NCBI RefSeq assembly: GCF_040096075.1
Contig: NZ_JBBMFJ010000002.1
Span: 162,623-226,622, forward strand
Reading direction: 5' to 3'
DNA length: 64,000 bases
DNA from: Brotaphodocola faecis
GTDB lineage: Bacteria; Bacillota; Clostridia; Lachnospirales; Lachnospiraceae
Shown: positions 17,285 through 26,566 of the stretch, one piece after another
How the letters are laid out: every line of letters begins with the position of its first letter
Position numbering within the stretch: the first letter of the stretch is position 1
Notes under the pieces: model-generated
The model's input: the letters and a program-made list of their open reading frames with translations, nothing else
Database searches by the model: none
Told to the model about the DNA's origin: nothing
Position numbers and translations under genes: made by a program

Positions 17285-18397
17285 CTATTTGATGATGTCA
17301 AGAATATCTGCTGCGTTGTCCGGGGTAACCTTTACGTAGTCAACCATGTTAACCGGATCAACAGACTCGCCGTCTAAGAACTTAACAGCCATATCTGCTG
17401 CGGTCTTAGCCTGACCGATGTAGTCGTTGAATACGGTACCGGTCATCTTGCCGTCGGTGATGTTCTGAACTACCTCGGTCAGAGCATCAACGCCTACCAG
17501 GTAGATATCTTCGTTAACTTTTCTGCCAGCTGCTTCGATTGCCTGCAGAGCACCAAGTGCCATTGCATCGTTGTTACAGAAAACAACCTCGATCTTGTCG
17601 CCGAACTGGGTTAAAGCATCCTGAACGATCTGCTGACCCTTCGCCTGATCCCAGTCACCTCTCTGAAGCAGAAGCTCTTCAACCTCAACACCTGCATCGG
17701 TCAGAGCCTTTACAGAGAACTCGGTTCTGTACTGAGCATCTACGTTCTCCGGATCACCCTGAACCATGACGTAGCTTACTTTGCCATCGCCGTTGATATC
17801 GCCCTTGTTTGCGGTCTCAAGGATTTCCTCACCCTGATAAGTACCGGACTGTCTTGCGTCTGCACCAACGTAGGTTGCGTTAATGCCGTCAGAAGCCCAT
17901 CTTTCTTCCTCTGCGGAATCCGGCTCACGGTTGATGTAAACAACCGGGATGCCAGCGTCTTTACACATATCAGTTACCTGCGGTGCGGAAGAAGACTGAA
18001 CCAGGTTTAAGATCATAACGTCAACGCCGGAAGCGATGAAGTTCTGAATCTGGTTGGTCTGCTCTGCCTGATCGCCTTTACCATCCTGAACGGTGATATT
18101 CTCTTTCTTGAATCCAAGATCCTCTACCAGGTATCTCTCTAACTCGGTGCGGTACAGGGTCATGAAGTTATCATCGAATTTATAAATGGAAATGCCGACT
18201 TTCTTGTCTGCGTAGTCGCCGCCAGCTGCTTCTTTGACTTCTGCTGCGGTGGTCTCTGCTGCCTCAGTTGCTGCTTCGGTAGCTGCCTCGGTTGCTGCTG
18301 CAGTGGTCTCTGCCGGTTTGCTTCCACCGCATGCTGTCATGGACAGGATCATGCAGGATGCCATTGCCATAGCGGTTACTTTCTTAGTTAATCTCAT
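17285..18397 (-). CDS. mglB: Galactose/glucose-type periplasmic-binding lipoprotein (MglB-like)
   Basis: 370 residues with a lipoprotein signal (RLTKKVTAMAMAS..., lipobox MTAC) followed by a low-complexity Ala/Thr/Glu linker that tethers the domain to the membrane. The mature domain has VGISIYKFDDNFMTLYRTEL and a calcium-site-like DINGDGKVSYV loop characteristic of MglB. It also has VVFCNNDAMALGALQAIEAAG and YLVGVDALTE. The ATG at 18397 is chosen for its GGAGG site and the lipoprotein signal; the frame extends 21 codons upstream without support. It has its own good promoter and is followed by mglA and mglC. Confidence 0.92.
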   Translation of the reverse strand: MRLTKKVTAMAMASCMILSMTACGGSKPAETTAAATEAATEAATEAAETTAAEVKEAAGGDYADKKVGISIYKFDDNFMTLYRTELERYLVEDLGFKKENITVQDGKGDQAEQTNQIQNFIASGVDVMILNLVQSSSAPQVTDMCKDAGIPVVYINREPDSAEEERWASDGINATYVGADARQSGTYQGEEILETANKGDINGDGKVSYVMVQGDPENVDAQYRTEFSVKALTDAGVEVEELLLQRGDWDQAKGQQIVQDALTQFGDKIEVVFCNNDAMALGALQAIEAAGRKVNEDIYLVGVDALTEVVQNITDGKMTGTVFNDYIGQAKTAADMAVKFLDGESVDPVNMVDYVKVTPDNAADILDIIK

Positions 18398-18471
18398 GAT
18401 GTAAATCCTCCCTTTAATTAAAATTGTCATAGTTTGTAAGTTTTTGTTTACTTTCTCCATCTGACATGTTC

Positions 18472-18500
18472 ATTATAAGGGTGGATTGTGCATTTTTCCA
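18472..18500 (-). promoter_or_regulatory. Promoter of mglBAC
   Basis: Minus strand TGGAAA (18500-18495), 17-bp spacer and a perfect TATAAT (18477-18472), about 75 nt before the mglB start. The weak -35 and perfect -10 suit an activator-dependent promoter, for example one served by the adjacent AraC-type response regulator (inference). Confidence 0.6.
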
Positions 18501-18548
18501 TAGGATTTTCTTTTCTGGATTATTGATTTTTTTCGATTGTACAATTTT

Positions 18549-19601
18549 TCATGGATTTATTTTCTCTTTTACGACATTATTCTGCCGGGTCCAGTAATAT
18601 TTTCCGTCCTCCAGGTCAATTTCCGGCGGAATTGGTTCACCCAATCCGGCGGCTGCTGCGATCGTAAAAATGGCGTTGGCATAGCCGGTTTTATCCGATG
18701 ATACGGTGCCCAGCATCTTTCCGTTTCGCACGGCATCCTGCCCCTGCGTGGTTCCGTCAATTCCCACAACACTGATCTTCCTGCCGCCGGCGCGCTCCAG
18801 CGCGTCGATGGCCCCCAGTGCCATATCGTCGTTGTTGCTGATGACCAGCTCAATCGTATCCGGATACGCCGAGAGCCACTGCTCCATCAGGGCAGACGCC
18901 TGGGACCGCTCCCAGTTGGCAATGCCTCCGGTAATCTTCTCAATGGGAATGCCCCGGTCCTTTAAGGTCTGCACAGACCACTCCGTGCGGATCAGGGAAT
19001 CCTGATGATTATTTTCTCCCTCCAGGAGTACATAGCTGATAACGCCATCCCCGTTTTTGTCCAGGGAGACCGGATCCTTTTCGTACTGATCCGCTACGAT
19101 TTCCGCCTCCAGCACCGCGGACTCCTTGGCATCCGCTCCTACGTAATAGAGCTTGTCCCAGCGATCCAGGTCCTCCTCTACCGGCTGACGGTTAAAGAAA
19201 ACCACCGGAATATCCGCCGCCATGGCCGGATCAATGATGCCGGAGGAGGTCGTGCGGTCCACCGGATTGACACAGAGGGCGTCGCAGCCCAGTGAAATAA
19301 AGCGCTCCACCTGCTTGTTCTGGGTATACTGGTTGCCTTTGGCATCCTGAATATCCAGAGTCACCCTGATTCCGGTCTCCTGCTCATAGGCTTTGGCCCT
19401 TTTTTCCATCTCAGACCGGATATTTCCGATAAAGGTATCATCGGCCCGGTACAGGCTCACGCCGATGCGGATCGCGTTTTTCTTCTCCGGAAGTGTTTTC
19501 CCCTGACAGCCCCCAAGCTGGGTGCAGGCAAGAAGCGTCCCCATTGCGAAAGCCGCCCGCCTGACCGTATTTTTTCCGACATGGAATCCATTTTTTCTCA
19601 T
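18549..19601 (-). CDS. Second MglB-like sugar-binding lipoprotein
   Basis: 350 residues with a lipoprotein signal (lipobox LGGC, Cys about residue 33). Like mglB it has the opening IRIGVSLYRADDTFIGNIR, an EF-hand-like calcium loop DKNGDGVISYVLLEGE, and ISNNDDMALGAIDALERAG with VVGIDGTTQG. It is a diverged paralogue of the transporter's own binding protein, encoded upstream between a membrane-anchored binding protein and mglB. It may be a second receptor for the same permease or a sensor for the two-component system. It ends 49 nt before the mglB promoter -35 box. Confidence 0.85.
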   Translation of the reverse strand: MRKNGFHVGKNTVRRAAFAMGTLLACTQLGGCQGKTLPEKKNAIRIGVSLYRADDTFIGNIRSEMEKRAKAYEQETGIRVTLDIQDAKGNQYTQNKQVERFISLGCDALCVNPVDRTTSSGIIDPAMAADIPVVFFNRQPVEEDLDRWDKLYYVGADAKESAVLEAEIVADQYEKDPVSLDKNGDGVISYVLLEGENNHQDSLIRTEWSVQTLKDRGIPIEKITGGIANWERSQASALMEQWLSAYPDTIELVISNNDDMALGAIDALERAGGRKISVVGIDGTTQGQDAVRNGKMLGTVSSDKTGYANAIFTIAAAAGLGEPIPPEIDLEDGKYYWTRQNNVVKEKINP

Positions 19602-19613
19602 GGTGAACCTCCT

Positions 19614-20585
19614 TTATTCAATGGGGTAAAGCATCTTTTCAAATTCCGGCTTTCTCAAATCGTCCTTTTGGATATAATAGCTGTCCAGAACGGTCTCTTC
19701 CTCCAGTTTCTGGTTTGCCAGAATTTCCACGGCCCGCTTTACGCTCAAATACCCGGTGCTGAAATCATCTGTCACACACAGGCCATTTATCACGCCCCGG
19801 TCCAGGTAATTGAGTACCGGCGTTGTCGTTCCCCGGCCATAAAGACCGTCCACATGTTCCGGATATACGCTGCTGTCTGCCAGGATTGCCGCAGTCTCCA
19901 GAAGGCTCTCCGGATCCAGGGCAATGATGACGGCCCTGGCTGGCTCCGGATAAACCAGTTCTTCGATTGCCTTGCGGAATGTTCCATCTCCATGGCGTTC
20001 AAACTTTTTTATTTCGCATTTCCCGCTCTGCAGAACCGTCTCCACGCCGTCCTGAAAATGCTGTCTGGCAGCAGATCCTCTGTGGGAATAAAACAGATAG
20101 ACCGGAATGCTGTTTCCATGTTCTTCCAATACCTGTTTTGCAAGATTTCTTCCCATGGCATCGAAATCGGCAGTAACCACGGAAGAGACCTTGTCTCTTG
20201 GCAGTTCGGAGTTGACCAGCACCAGCGGAATCTGAATCCGTTTTTCTGCCAGCGCTTCCTCCAGTTCGTTTTCCGTCACCGGCATAACGATCAATGCTTT
20301 TGCCCCGTCCTGCTGCTCTCTTGCCATCCGTTCAATCTGCTGCCTCGCGTCTCCTCCCTCATACAGCGTAATAAGGCTGACATCCGCGTTCAGCTCAATG
20401 GCCGCCCGGTCCACGCCCTTCTTGAAATTCTGGTATGACTCATCCGTGGTGTCATCCAGGATCACGGAAACCGGATAAATTTCCGTTTTCCGTTCTTTGA
20501 TGATCAGGTTTGTAGAGGAAAGCAGATATAAAAGGATCAGAATTACTCCAAAACCGGCCATCAGCCATGCTTCCTGTCGTTTCAT
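19614..20585 (-). CDS. Membrane-anchored periplasmic-binding protein, likely sensory partner
   Basis: 323 residues. Residues about 8-28 form one uncleaved membrane helix (no lipobox). The rest is a type-I periplasmic-binding fold (LacI/RbsB-like) with PVSVILDDTTDESYQNFKKGV, ALIVMPVTENELEEAL and VYLFYSHRGSAARQHFQDG. The start ATGA overlaps the sensor kinase stop by 4 nt, so the two are translationally coupled. In related loci such proteins present sugar to a YesM-type sensor kinase (known arrangement). That role here is inferred from position. Confidence 0.78.
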   Translation of the reverse strand: MKRQEAWLMAGFGVILILLYLLSSTNLIIKERKTEIYPVSVILDDTTDESYQNFKKGVDRAAIELNADVSLITLYEGGDARQQIERMAREQQDGAKALIVMPVTENELEEALAEKRIQIPLVLVNSELPRDKVSSVVTADFDAMGRNLAKQVLEEHGNSIPVYLFYSHRGSAARQHFQDGVETVLQSGKCEIKKFERHGDGTFRKAIEELVYPEPARAVIIALDPESLLETAAILADSSVYPEHVDGLYGRGTTTPVLNYLDRGVINGLCVTDDFSTGYLSVKRAVEILANQKLEEETVLDSYYIQKDDLRKPEFEKMLYPIE

Positions 20586-22375
20586 TGCGCTTTCTCCTTT
20601 TCCAGAATTTCCCGGTAATCCACTGCCGGAAGATGGATGCGGATGGTTGTGCCTTCATCCGGCTCTGACTCAATAAAAAGTCCGTATTCATTTCCGAAAT
20701 ACAGGCGGATCCGCTCATTTACATTTTTCACGCCAATGCCGGATCCCCGTTTCGAGGAAACATGGGCATGCTCCGTCAAAAGGCTGTCCACCTGCTCCTG
20801 CGTCATACCAAGACCATTATCCATAACCGTAAACCACAGTCCATCTTCTTTTTCTTCCGCGGTGATGGCAATGATTCCGTCGCCGTCCTTAAATTCCATT
20901 CCGTGATAGATGGCGTTTTCCACCAAAGGCTGGAGCATCAGCTTCAGGCTGGCAAATCCAAGCACCTCGGGCGCTGCGTCGATGGTGTAGGTGAACTTAT
21001 TCTTAAAACGCATCTGCTGGATCATCAGGTAATTGCGCACATGCTCCAGTTCATCCCGCACCGGAATGATGCTCTTTCCCTTACTCAGGCTGATGCGGAA
21101 AAAACGGGCCAGTGCCGTCACAACCTTAACCGCCTCAGACTTCTGCTCATTTTCAATCATCCACACAATGATATCCAGCGTATTATACAGGAAATGCGGG
21201 TTGATCTGGGACTGCAGGGTATCAAACTCACTTTTACGTTTGGACTCATGTTCCACCACGATATCCTGCATCAGAACCTTGATCTGGCGTGCCATGTCCC
21301 CGATGGAACGGCCCAGATGCCGGATCTCGTAGGAACCGCCCTGGTAAACCTCAACATCCAGATTCCCGGATTCCAGCGCATTGACTGATTTTTCCAGTTC
21401 CCGGATCGGCACGGTAATGCGGGAAGAAATTGCCGCATTCGCAATGAGAAGCATAAACAGAAACAGCGCAACCAGAAACACCATAAACAATTTGGTTTTC
21501 AGGGTATTTAAATAGCTGTCCCTTTCCGGAGTCACCCCCACCAGTTTCCAGCCCGTATAGCCCACGGATTTTACCGTCACGTCACGGATCTTCCCCTGGT
21601 AGGATTCCCGGTAATTTCCATCCCGGTAGCCTGCCGCCATCTGGAAATTTTCTTCTCTCTGTCCGGCATCGATCAACTGCATCTGTGGATGGTAAATCAG
21701 CTGTCCTCCGGAACTGACCATATAAAGATAGCCGTGATTTCCCATCACGATGCTGTCCAAAAGCTGCTTTAAGCTTCCATAAGTAATATCAATCAGCAAA
21801 ATTCCCTGCTCAGTGGATACGCCTTTTGTAATCTCCACCGCGCGGGTCAGGGTAATGACCCAGGTGTACTGGTTTTCATCGTTATCAAAAATATACTGCA
21901 CATGCGGCGTGGTAAAGTGCAGGTTCTCGGTCCGCTCCAGTGTATCCGTGAACCAGTCCTCCGCCGTGACATCCAGACTGGTTTTGATCCGCGCGGCCGG
22001 AACCGTATCTATCAGTTCCCCGTCTTTGGAAAACAGGGCAATGTTGGATACGCAGTCCCGGTTGTTGTCGTACAGCAGGTTCATTTCATTGTGAATGCTT
22101 CCCTTTGACAGATCCGCGTTTTTGATTACGTCATAATACAGGGAATCCGACAGCTTCATGATCGTGCGCAGGTAGGAGTCCACAGAATGGTTCACCTGTG
22201 TCAGCATGGTCTGGTTTTCTTCCTGGATCGCCGCTGTCATCTGCCCGACCAGACGGCCGTAAAACGAAATTCCCATGAACACCAGCGCCGTGAGGGCACT
22301 GATCGTAAAATACAGATAAATGGTGGAACGGATGCTGGCCCGGCCCAAAAGCTCTGTAATCTTTTTCTTTCCCAT
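20582..22375 (-). CDS. Sensor histidine kinase, YesM/LytS-like (HPK7) family
   Basis: 597 residues. A first membrane helix lies near 18-38, an extracytoplasmic cache-type domain spans to about 280, a second helix sits near 290-310, and HAMP follows. The kinase part has phospho-acceptor His in QINPHFLYNTLD (about 395) and an HATPase domain with QPLVENAIYHG and DNGLGM. It phosphorylates the AraC-type regulator encoded 9 nt upstream. Order regulator-kinase-binding protein, with overlaps, indicates one operon. The regulated target is probably the mgl genes downstream (inference from position). Confidence 0.92.
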   Translation of the reverse strand: MGKKKITELLGRASIRSTIYLYFTISALTALVFMGISFYGRLVGQMTAAIQEENQTMLTQVNHSVDSYLRTIMKLSDSLYYDVIKNADLSKGSIHNEMNLLYDNNRDCVSNIALFSKDGELIDTVPAARIKTSLDVTAEDWFTDTLERTENLHFTTPHVQYIFDNDENQYTWVITLTRAVEITKGVSTEQGILLIDITYGSLKQLLDSIVMGNHGYLYMVSSGGQLIYHPQMQLIDAGQREENFQMAAGYRDGNYRESYQGKIRDVTVKSVGYTGWKLVGVTPERDSYLNTLKTKLFMVFLVALFLFMLLIANAAISSRITVPIRELEKSVNALESGNLDVEVYQGGSYEIRHLGRSIGDMARQIKVLMQDIVVEHESKRKSEFDTLQSQINPHFLYNTLDIIVWMIENEQKSEAVKVVTALARFFRISLSKGKSIIPVRDELEHVRNYLMIQQMRFKNKFTYTIDAAPEVLGFASLKLMLQPLVENAIYHGMEFKDGDGIIAITAEEKEDGLWFTVMDNGLGMTQEQVDSLLTEHAHVSSKRGSGIGVKNVNERIRLYFGNEYGLFIESEPDEGTTIRIHLPAVDYREILEKEKAQ

Positions 22376-22384
22376 AGCGCCCCC

Positions 22385-23995
22385 TTAGCTGCTTTGCGCT
22401 CCCCGGTATTTCGTTGGAGAAATGCCAAACCGTTTTTTAAATACATAGCTGAAATAATTCTGCTCCTGATACCCAACCTTCTGGGCAATCACGTAAGTCT
22501 TATCATCGGTTTCATTTAAAAGCTCCACCGCTTTCTGAAGGCGCACTTCCGTCAGATAGGCGATATAGGTCTGCCCGGTCACTTTCCGGAACATGGTGGA
22601 AAAATAAGCAGGGCTCATGTGGAGTTCCCGGCAGATCATCTCCACGGAAAGAGACGGATCCTGATAATGATTCTCGATATAGCGTCTCGCCTCCAGGATC
22701 ACTTTCTTTGTGGTATTATCTCGTTCCCGGTTCAGGCTCTCATGGATCCGCAGCGAAACCTCCAGAATCCATGCCTCAAATTCCTCCGGTTTTCCGATGG
22801 CCGCCGGAATATCCAGATACTGTTTGTCCGTATCAAAGATTTCCCTTGTGGTCAGATCGTACTGCTGCATAAGCCTGGTGACGCAGTTAAACAGGGACAG
22901 CATATACAGCTGCTGCTGCCGCGCGTGTACCTTGGCATCCCCCATGCGGCCGGTCAGTTTCCGCACTGTTTCACGGATTTTTTCTTCGGGGCCGAATTTC
23001 ACGGCCGTGATGAAATCATTTTCATCGCTGTTGTCAAACTTTAGCTTGCCGCGTCCAACCGGCTCCACATCATTGATGTAGATTGTCTGTCCAGTCCCGA
23101 CAATGGTTTTATAGCCCAGCGCGTCCACGGCCGACTGATAAGCCAGACTGATTTCCGAAAGCTCCTGGCAGCTGTGTCCCAACGCAATGGTTACCGTAAC
23201 ATCCAGGACTCTCCGGCACTCCTTGCAGATATCTCCAAGATGATCCAGAAGTCCGGTCTGAGAATTATCCTCGTCAATGGCCGCAATCAGCGTGATTCCC
23301 GCTGATGAGTTAAAGATGGTAAAACGGCAGTAGTCCTTTAAATGGTCCTCCGTAATCTGGCGCACGGAAATGGGTACCAGCTCTTTCTGAAGTGCGTCCG
23401 GCCGTTCACTGCTTTCTGCCTCGATATGTACCAGCGCCGTCAGCCATTTTTTCGCATGCAGGATGTCTACGCTGTATTCTTTCAGTTTTTCTTCAATCTG
23501 GCCTGCATCGGAGGTTCCTCTCACCAGGTCGTTTAAGAATACCTCTCTCAGGATCGGAAGGCTTTTCTGATAGCTTTCTCTCAGAAGGGCCGCGTCTCGC
23601 CGCTGGCGGATTTCCTCGTCCAAGTTCTTTTTTACCCGGGTCAGGATCTCGGAAAGTTCTTCTACATTTACCGGTTTCAGAATATACTCCGTCACATTCA
23701 GCTTGATGGCCTGCTGGGCATACTCAAAATCATCAAAGCCGGAAAAGATCAGTACCTTCATGGACGGATATTTCTGCCGGATCCGTTCTGTCAGAGTCAA
23801 TCCGTCCATGAAAGGCATGCGGATGTCTGTCATAACCACTTCCGGCTCCAGCTGTTCAATCTTCTCCAGAGCCTCTGCCCCATTTTCCGCATCACCGACT
23901 ACTTCAAATCCCAGATGGCTCCAGTCGATTTTTCGGATGATGCCCTTGCGTACCTCTTCCTCATCATCTACGAGGATAATCCGATATAAACTCAT
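22385..23995 (-). CDS. Response regulator with AraC-type DNA-binding domain (YesN-like)
   Basis: 536 residues. The N-terminal receiver domain has DDEEEVRKGI, the phospho-acceptor Asp in VVMTDIRMPFMDG (about 54) and the Lys of YILKPVN. A long middle region of about 270 residues is typical of YesN proteins. The C-terminal about 100 residues hold two helix-turn-helix motifs of the AraC family (SVEMICRELHMSPAYFSTMF and the distal VGYQEQNYFSYVFKKRFG). An AAGGAGAAG ribosome site precedes the ATG. It follows the cobD stop by only 21 nt, so cobalamin-operon transcripts may read into it unless a promoter lies within cobD. Confidence 0.92.
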   Translation of the reverse strand: MSLYRIILVDDEEEVRKGIIRKIDWSHLGFEVVGDAENGAEALEKIEQLEPEVVMTDIRMPFMDGLTLTERIRQKYPSMKVLIFSGFDDFEYAQQAIKLNVTEYILKPVNVEELSEILTRVKKNLDEEIRQRRDAALLRESYQKSLPILREVFLNDLVRGTSDAGQIEEKLKEYSVDILHAKKWLTALVHIEAESSERPDALQKELVPISVRQITEDHLKDYCRFTIFNSSAGITLIAAIDEDNSQTGLLDHLGDICKECRRVLDVTVTIALGHSCQELSEISLAYQSAVDALGYKTIVGTGQTIYINDVEPVGRGKLKFDNSDENDFITAVKFGPEEKIRETVRKLTGRMGDAKVHARQQQLYMLSLFNCVTRLMQQYDLTTREIFDTDKQYLDIPAAIGKPEEFEAWILEVSLRIHESLNRERDNTTKKVILEARRYIENHYQDPSLSVEMICRELHMSPAYFSTMFRKVTGQTYIAYLTEVRLQKAVELLNETDDKTYVIAQKVGYQEQNYFSYVFKKRFGISPTKYRGAQSS

Positions 23996-24016
23996 GGTCT
24001 GCCTTCTCCTTTGTCT

Positions 24017-25123
24017 TTACCTTTTTCTTGTCTCTGCCAGGATCTGCTCCAGTGTATGGATCAGCACCCGGTTTTCCTCCTGCCTGCTGACGCAGACACG
24101 ATAATATCCATGGGAAAGTCCTGTGAAGTTGCTGCAGTCCCGCAGCAGGACACCCTGTTTTAAACAGGCCTCGTATAAAAAAAGAGGCCTGGATTCTTCT
24201 TGATCATAAAACAAAATGAAGTTGATATCTGAGTCATACACCACAAAGCCCAGACGGCGAAGTTCCCTGCTTAAATATGTCCGTCCGGTTTTTAAAATGC
24301 CCCTTGCCTCATTTAAATAAGCTGCTTCCCCCAGTGCCGCGCATCCCGCCTCCTGTGCCGGAACGGAGATGCTCCAGGGCTGGCGTCCGAAAGAAAGCGT
24401 CCGTAAGAGATCCCGGTCCGCGCAGATCCCGTATCCCAGCCGCAATCCCGCCATCGCGTAGGTCTTGGTAAAGGCCCGCAGGATAAATAGCCGGGAAAAC
24501 CGTTCTGTCTCAGAAACAACACTGAACGCTTCCGGGTTTTCCAGCAGATCACAGAAGCATTCATCCAGGATCAGCCATGTGCCGGTCTTCTGGCAACGCT
24601 CTGCAATCTGTAACATCTGATGTTTCGGCACCGCATGTCCGGTCGGATTGTTGGGATTACAGAAAAACACCAGATCTGTTTCCGGTGTGATCTGTTCGCA
24701 AAACCGGCTGATATCCGTGATAAAACCAGTTTCCGGGCAAAGCCGGACATAGCTTATCTCACAGCCAGATAAGGAAAGTGCCTGCTCATACTCCGCAAAC
24801 CCGGGCGAGAGCAAAAGAGCATGCCTGGGCTTCAGCGTCCGCACCAGCTGATAGATCAGATCTGCCGCTCCGTTGGAGCAGAGAATCCGATCTGCCGGGA
24901 CCTTGTGAAACGCGGAAAGCGCTGCCCGCAAATCCTCACATTCCGGGTCCGGGTAGCACGCCCAGTCCTCCACGGTTTCCAGCAGTTTCCGCTTTACTCC
25001 TTCCGGCATGCCAAGGGGATTTAAATTGATGGAAAAATCATGCCGGACCGGATTCCGGTAAATGTCACCGCCATGGCGGACCGGCATACCCGGCCCCAGG
25101 CTGGATATCTGCTGCCCGCTCAT
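24017..25123 (-). CDS. cobD: L-threonine-O-3-phosphate decarboxylase (CobD)
   Basis: PLP-dependent class-I/II aminotransferase-fold enzyme that makes (R)-1-amino-2-propanol O-2-phosphate, the linker of the cobalamin lower loop. Seen: LCSNGAADLIYQLV, NPNNPTG (about 155), LILDECFCDL, and the PLP Lys in AFTKTYAMAGLRLGYG (about 225). Histidinol-phosphate aminotransferase is a close relative, but the cobalamin neighbours favour CobD. The start at 25123 is chosen because GGGGAGG lies 9 nt upstream and the ATGA overlaps the cbiB stop. It is the last gene of the cobalamin cluster. Confidence 0.88.
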   Translation of the reverse strand: MSGQQISSLGPGMPVRHGGDIYRNPVRHDFSINLNPLGMPEGVKRKLLETVEDWACYPDPECEDLRAALSAFHKVPADRILCSNGAADLIYQLVRTLKPRHALLLSPGFAEYEQALSLSGCEISYVRLCPETGFITDISRFCEQITPETDLVFFCNPNNPTGHAVPKHQMLQIAERCQKTGTWLILDECFCDLLENPEAFSVVSETERFSRLFILRAFTKTYAMAGLRLGYGICADRDLLRTLSFGRQPWSISVPAQEAGCAALGEAAYLNEARGILKTGRTYLSRELRRLGFVVYDSDINFILFYDQEESRPLFLYEACLKQGVLLRDCSNFTGLSHGYYRVCVSRQEENRVLIHTLEQILAETRKR

Positions 25124-26124
25124 AAAATCCAACCTCCCCATTCACGGCAGATGAAAAGCACCATTGCGGTGCAGACTGCCAGGGTCAGAACGGAGGCGGT
25201 ATACATCAGGCGGTTGGCCCGCGGGATATCCTCCGGCTCCACCGGACGAAGCGCATCTCCAATGGTCGGTTTATGATACAGTTCCCCAAAATACCAGGCA
25301 TCCCCCGCAAGCTGCACGCCCAGCGCTCCGGCACAGGCCGATTCGCTCTGGGCCGAATTGGGGCTCTTGTGGTTTCTGCGGTCCCTCCGCCAAATCCGGA
25401 ATGCATTTTTGCCATTCATTCCGGGAATCAGGCAGGCTGCAGCCGCAAAGGCCAGCCCGGTAAGCCTTGCCGGGATGTAATTGACCAAATCGTCAAGCTT
25501 TGCCGCCGCGCGGCCAAAATAAAGATATGTTTCATTTTTATAGCCGACCATGGAATCCATGGTATTCACTGCTTTGTAAAAAAATCCGCCCACCGGACCG
25601 AAAAAGAACAAAAATAACAGCGGGGCAATGACACCATCGGAGGCATTTTCCGCCACCGTCTCCACGGCTGCTTTCGTGACCCCATCCGCAGTCAGACTCT
25701 CCGTATCCCGCCCGACGATCATGGAAACCGCATAGCGGGCGCCATCTAAATCCTGTTCCTTCAGTTTCCGGTATACCTTCATACTCTCCGTTTTTAACGA
25801 ACGGGCCGCAAGAATCCAGCCATCCAACACACACATAAGCACAAAGCGAAGATACGGATGAATGAATCCGGCAAGGAGCAGGATCAGTGCCGTAATCACC
25901 ACGGTTACACCGGGAATGGTCACGGCCAGCGCTGCCCCGGCCAGAAGCAAAGCTTTCGGAGTATCTGCCACCCGTCCGCGTAGCCGTTTTTCCATACGGG
26001 AAATCAGGCTCCCGATCCCGCAGACCGGGTGCCAGAGTCCCTGGGGATCTCCCACAATAAAATCGATCAGAAAGCCAATGCAGGCCGCTGCCGCGTATTC
26101 CATCCAAAGCTGTGATAATCTCAT
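25120..26124 (-). CDS. cbiB: Adenosylcobinamide-phosphate synthase (CbiB)
   Basis: Integral membrane enzyme attaching the aminopropanol(-phosphate) arm to adenosylcobyric acid. About 334 residues with the family opening FLIDFIVGDPQGLWHPVCGIG (residues about 15-35) and several hydrophobic helices. The motifs VAENASDGVIAPLLFLFFFG, YKAVNTMDSMVGYKNETYLYFG and the late FGELYHKPTIGD are all classical CbiB. The frame is open 50 codons upstream, but that part is unlike CbiB and overlaps the preceding gene; the ATG at 26124 is therefore used. cobD, supplying its co-substrate, overlaps it by 4 nt. Confidence 0.93.
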   Translation of the reverse strand: MRLSQLWMEYAAAACIGFLIDFIVGDPQGLWHPVCGIGSLISRMEKRLRGRVADTPKALLLAGAALAVTIPGVTVVITALILLLAGFIHPYLRFVLMCVLDGWILAARSLKTESMKVYRKLKEQDLDGARYAVSMIVGRDTESLTADGVTKAAVETVAENASDGVIAPLLFLFFFGPVGGFFYKAVNTMDSMVGYKNETYLYFGRAAAKLDDLVNYIPARLTGLAFAAAACLIPGMNGKNAFRIWRRDRRNHKSPNSAQSESACAGALGVQLAGDAWYFGELYHKPTIGDALRPVEPEDIPRANRLMYTASVLTLAVCTAMVLFICREWGGWIL

Positions 26125-26149
26125 GCTGCGCTCATTCCTTTTGTCTGTA

Positions 26150-26473
26150 TTATTTGATCCGGGATGCAATACCGCACTGCACCCGGTATACTTCTGCTGC
26201 TGCCGCCGCCAGCATCTGTCCGACGTGTCCCACGGCTTCGCGGTAGTCCCGCTCTGCTTTTTCCATGGGGACAATGCCGCATCCTACTTCATCCAGTGTA
26301 ATGACTGCCGGTGGATTTGCAAGAATCTGCCGTGTAAACCTCTCGATATCCTCTCCGGCTTCCAGGACTGCACGGACGCGGTCCTGAAAATCGGAAAGGA
26401 CCGTTCCTCCGCCGCAGATCTGCGCCGCGTATGCTTTCTTTCCCTGAAAGCTTCCTCCAATCACAAGAATCAT
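26150..26473 (-). CDS. Short CobU-like protein (lacks the guanylylation region)
   Basis: 107 residues. The N-terminus has a P-loop-like VIGGSFQGKKAYA and the C-terminus aligns by eye with the end of CobU (VITLDEVGCGIVP, then a Gln in GHVGQMLAAAAAEVYRV). CobU proteins are about 175-180 residues; the middle part with the histidine that is guanylylated is missing here. A full-length CobU-type gene lies 1 kb away in the same cluster. The start is set by GGGAG upstream of 26473. It could be a regulatory paralogue or a partial enzyme working with the other copy; its role is unknown. Confidence 0.7.
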   Translation of the reverse strand: MILVIGGSFQGKKAYAAQICGGGTVLSDFQDRVRAVLEAGEDIERFTRQILANPPAVITLDEVGCGIVPMEKAERDYREAVGHVGQMLAAAAAEVYRVQCGIASRIK

Positions 26474-26566
26474 ACGATATAAACTCCCTGTTCTGTTTCT
26501 AAATTCTGATACGGACATGCTGCATCTACGTCAGAACCGCTGCGGAATGTATCCGCTGCCCGTCCT

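Noticed and set aside
18240..18310. Repetitive Ala/Thr/Glu coding stretch as a possible tandem repeat element
   Set aside because: It is the flexible linker behind the lipid anchor of MglB, common in clostridial binding lipoproteins.
19614..20585. LacI-type transcription regulator
   Set aside because: The fold is LacI-like, but the N-terminus is a membrane helix instead of a helix-turn-helix, so it is a periplasmic sensor.
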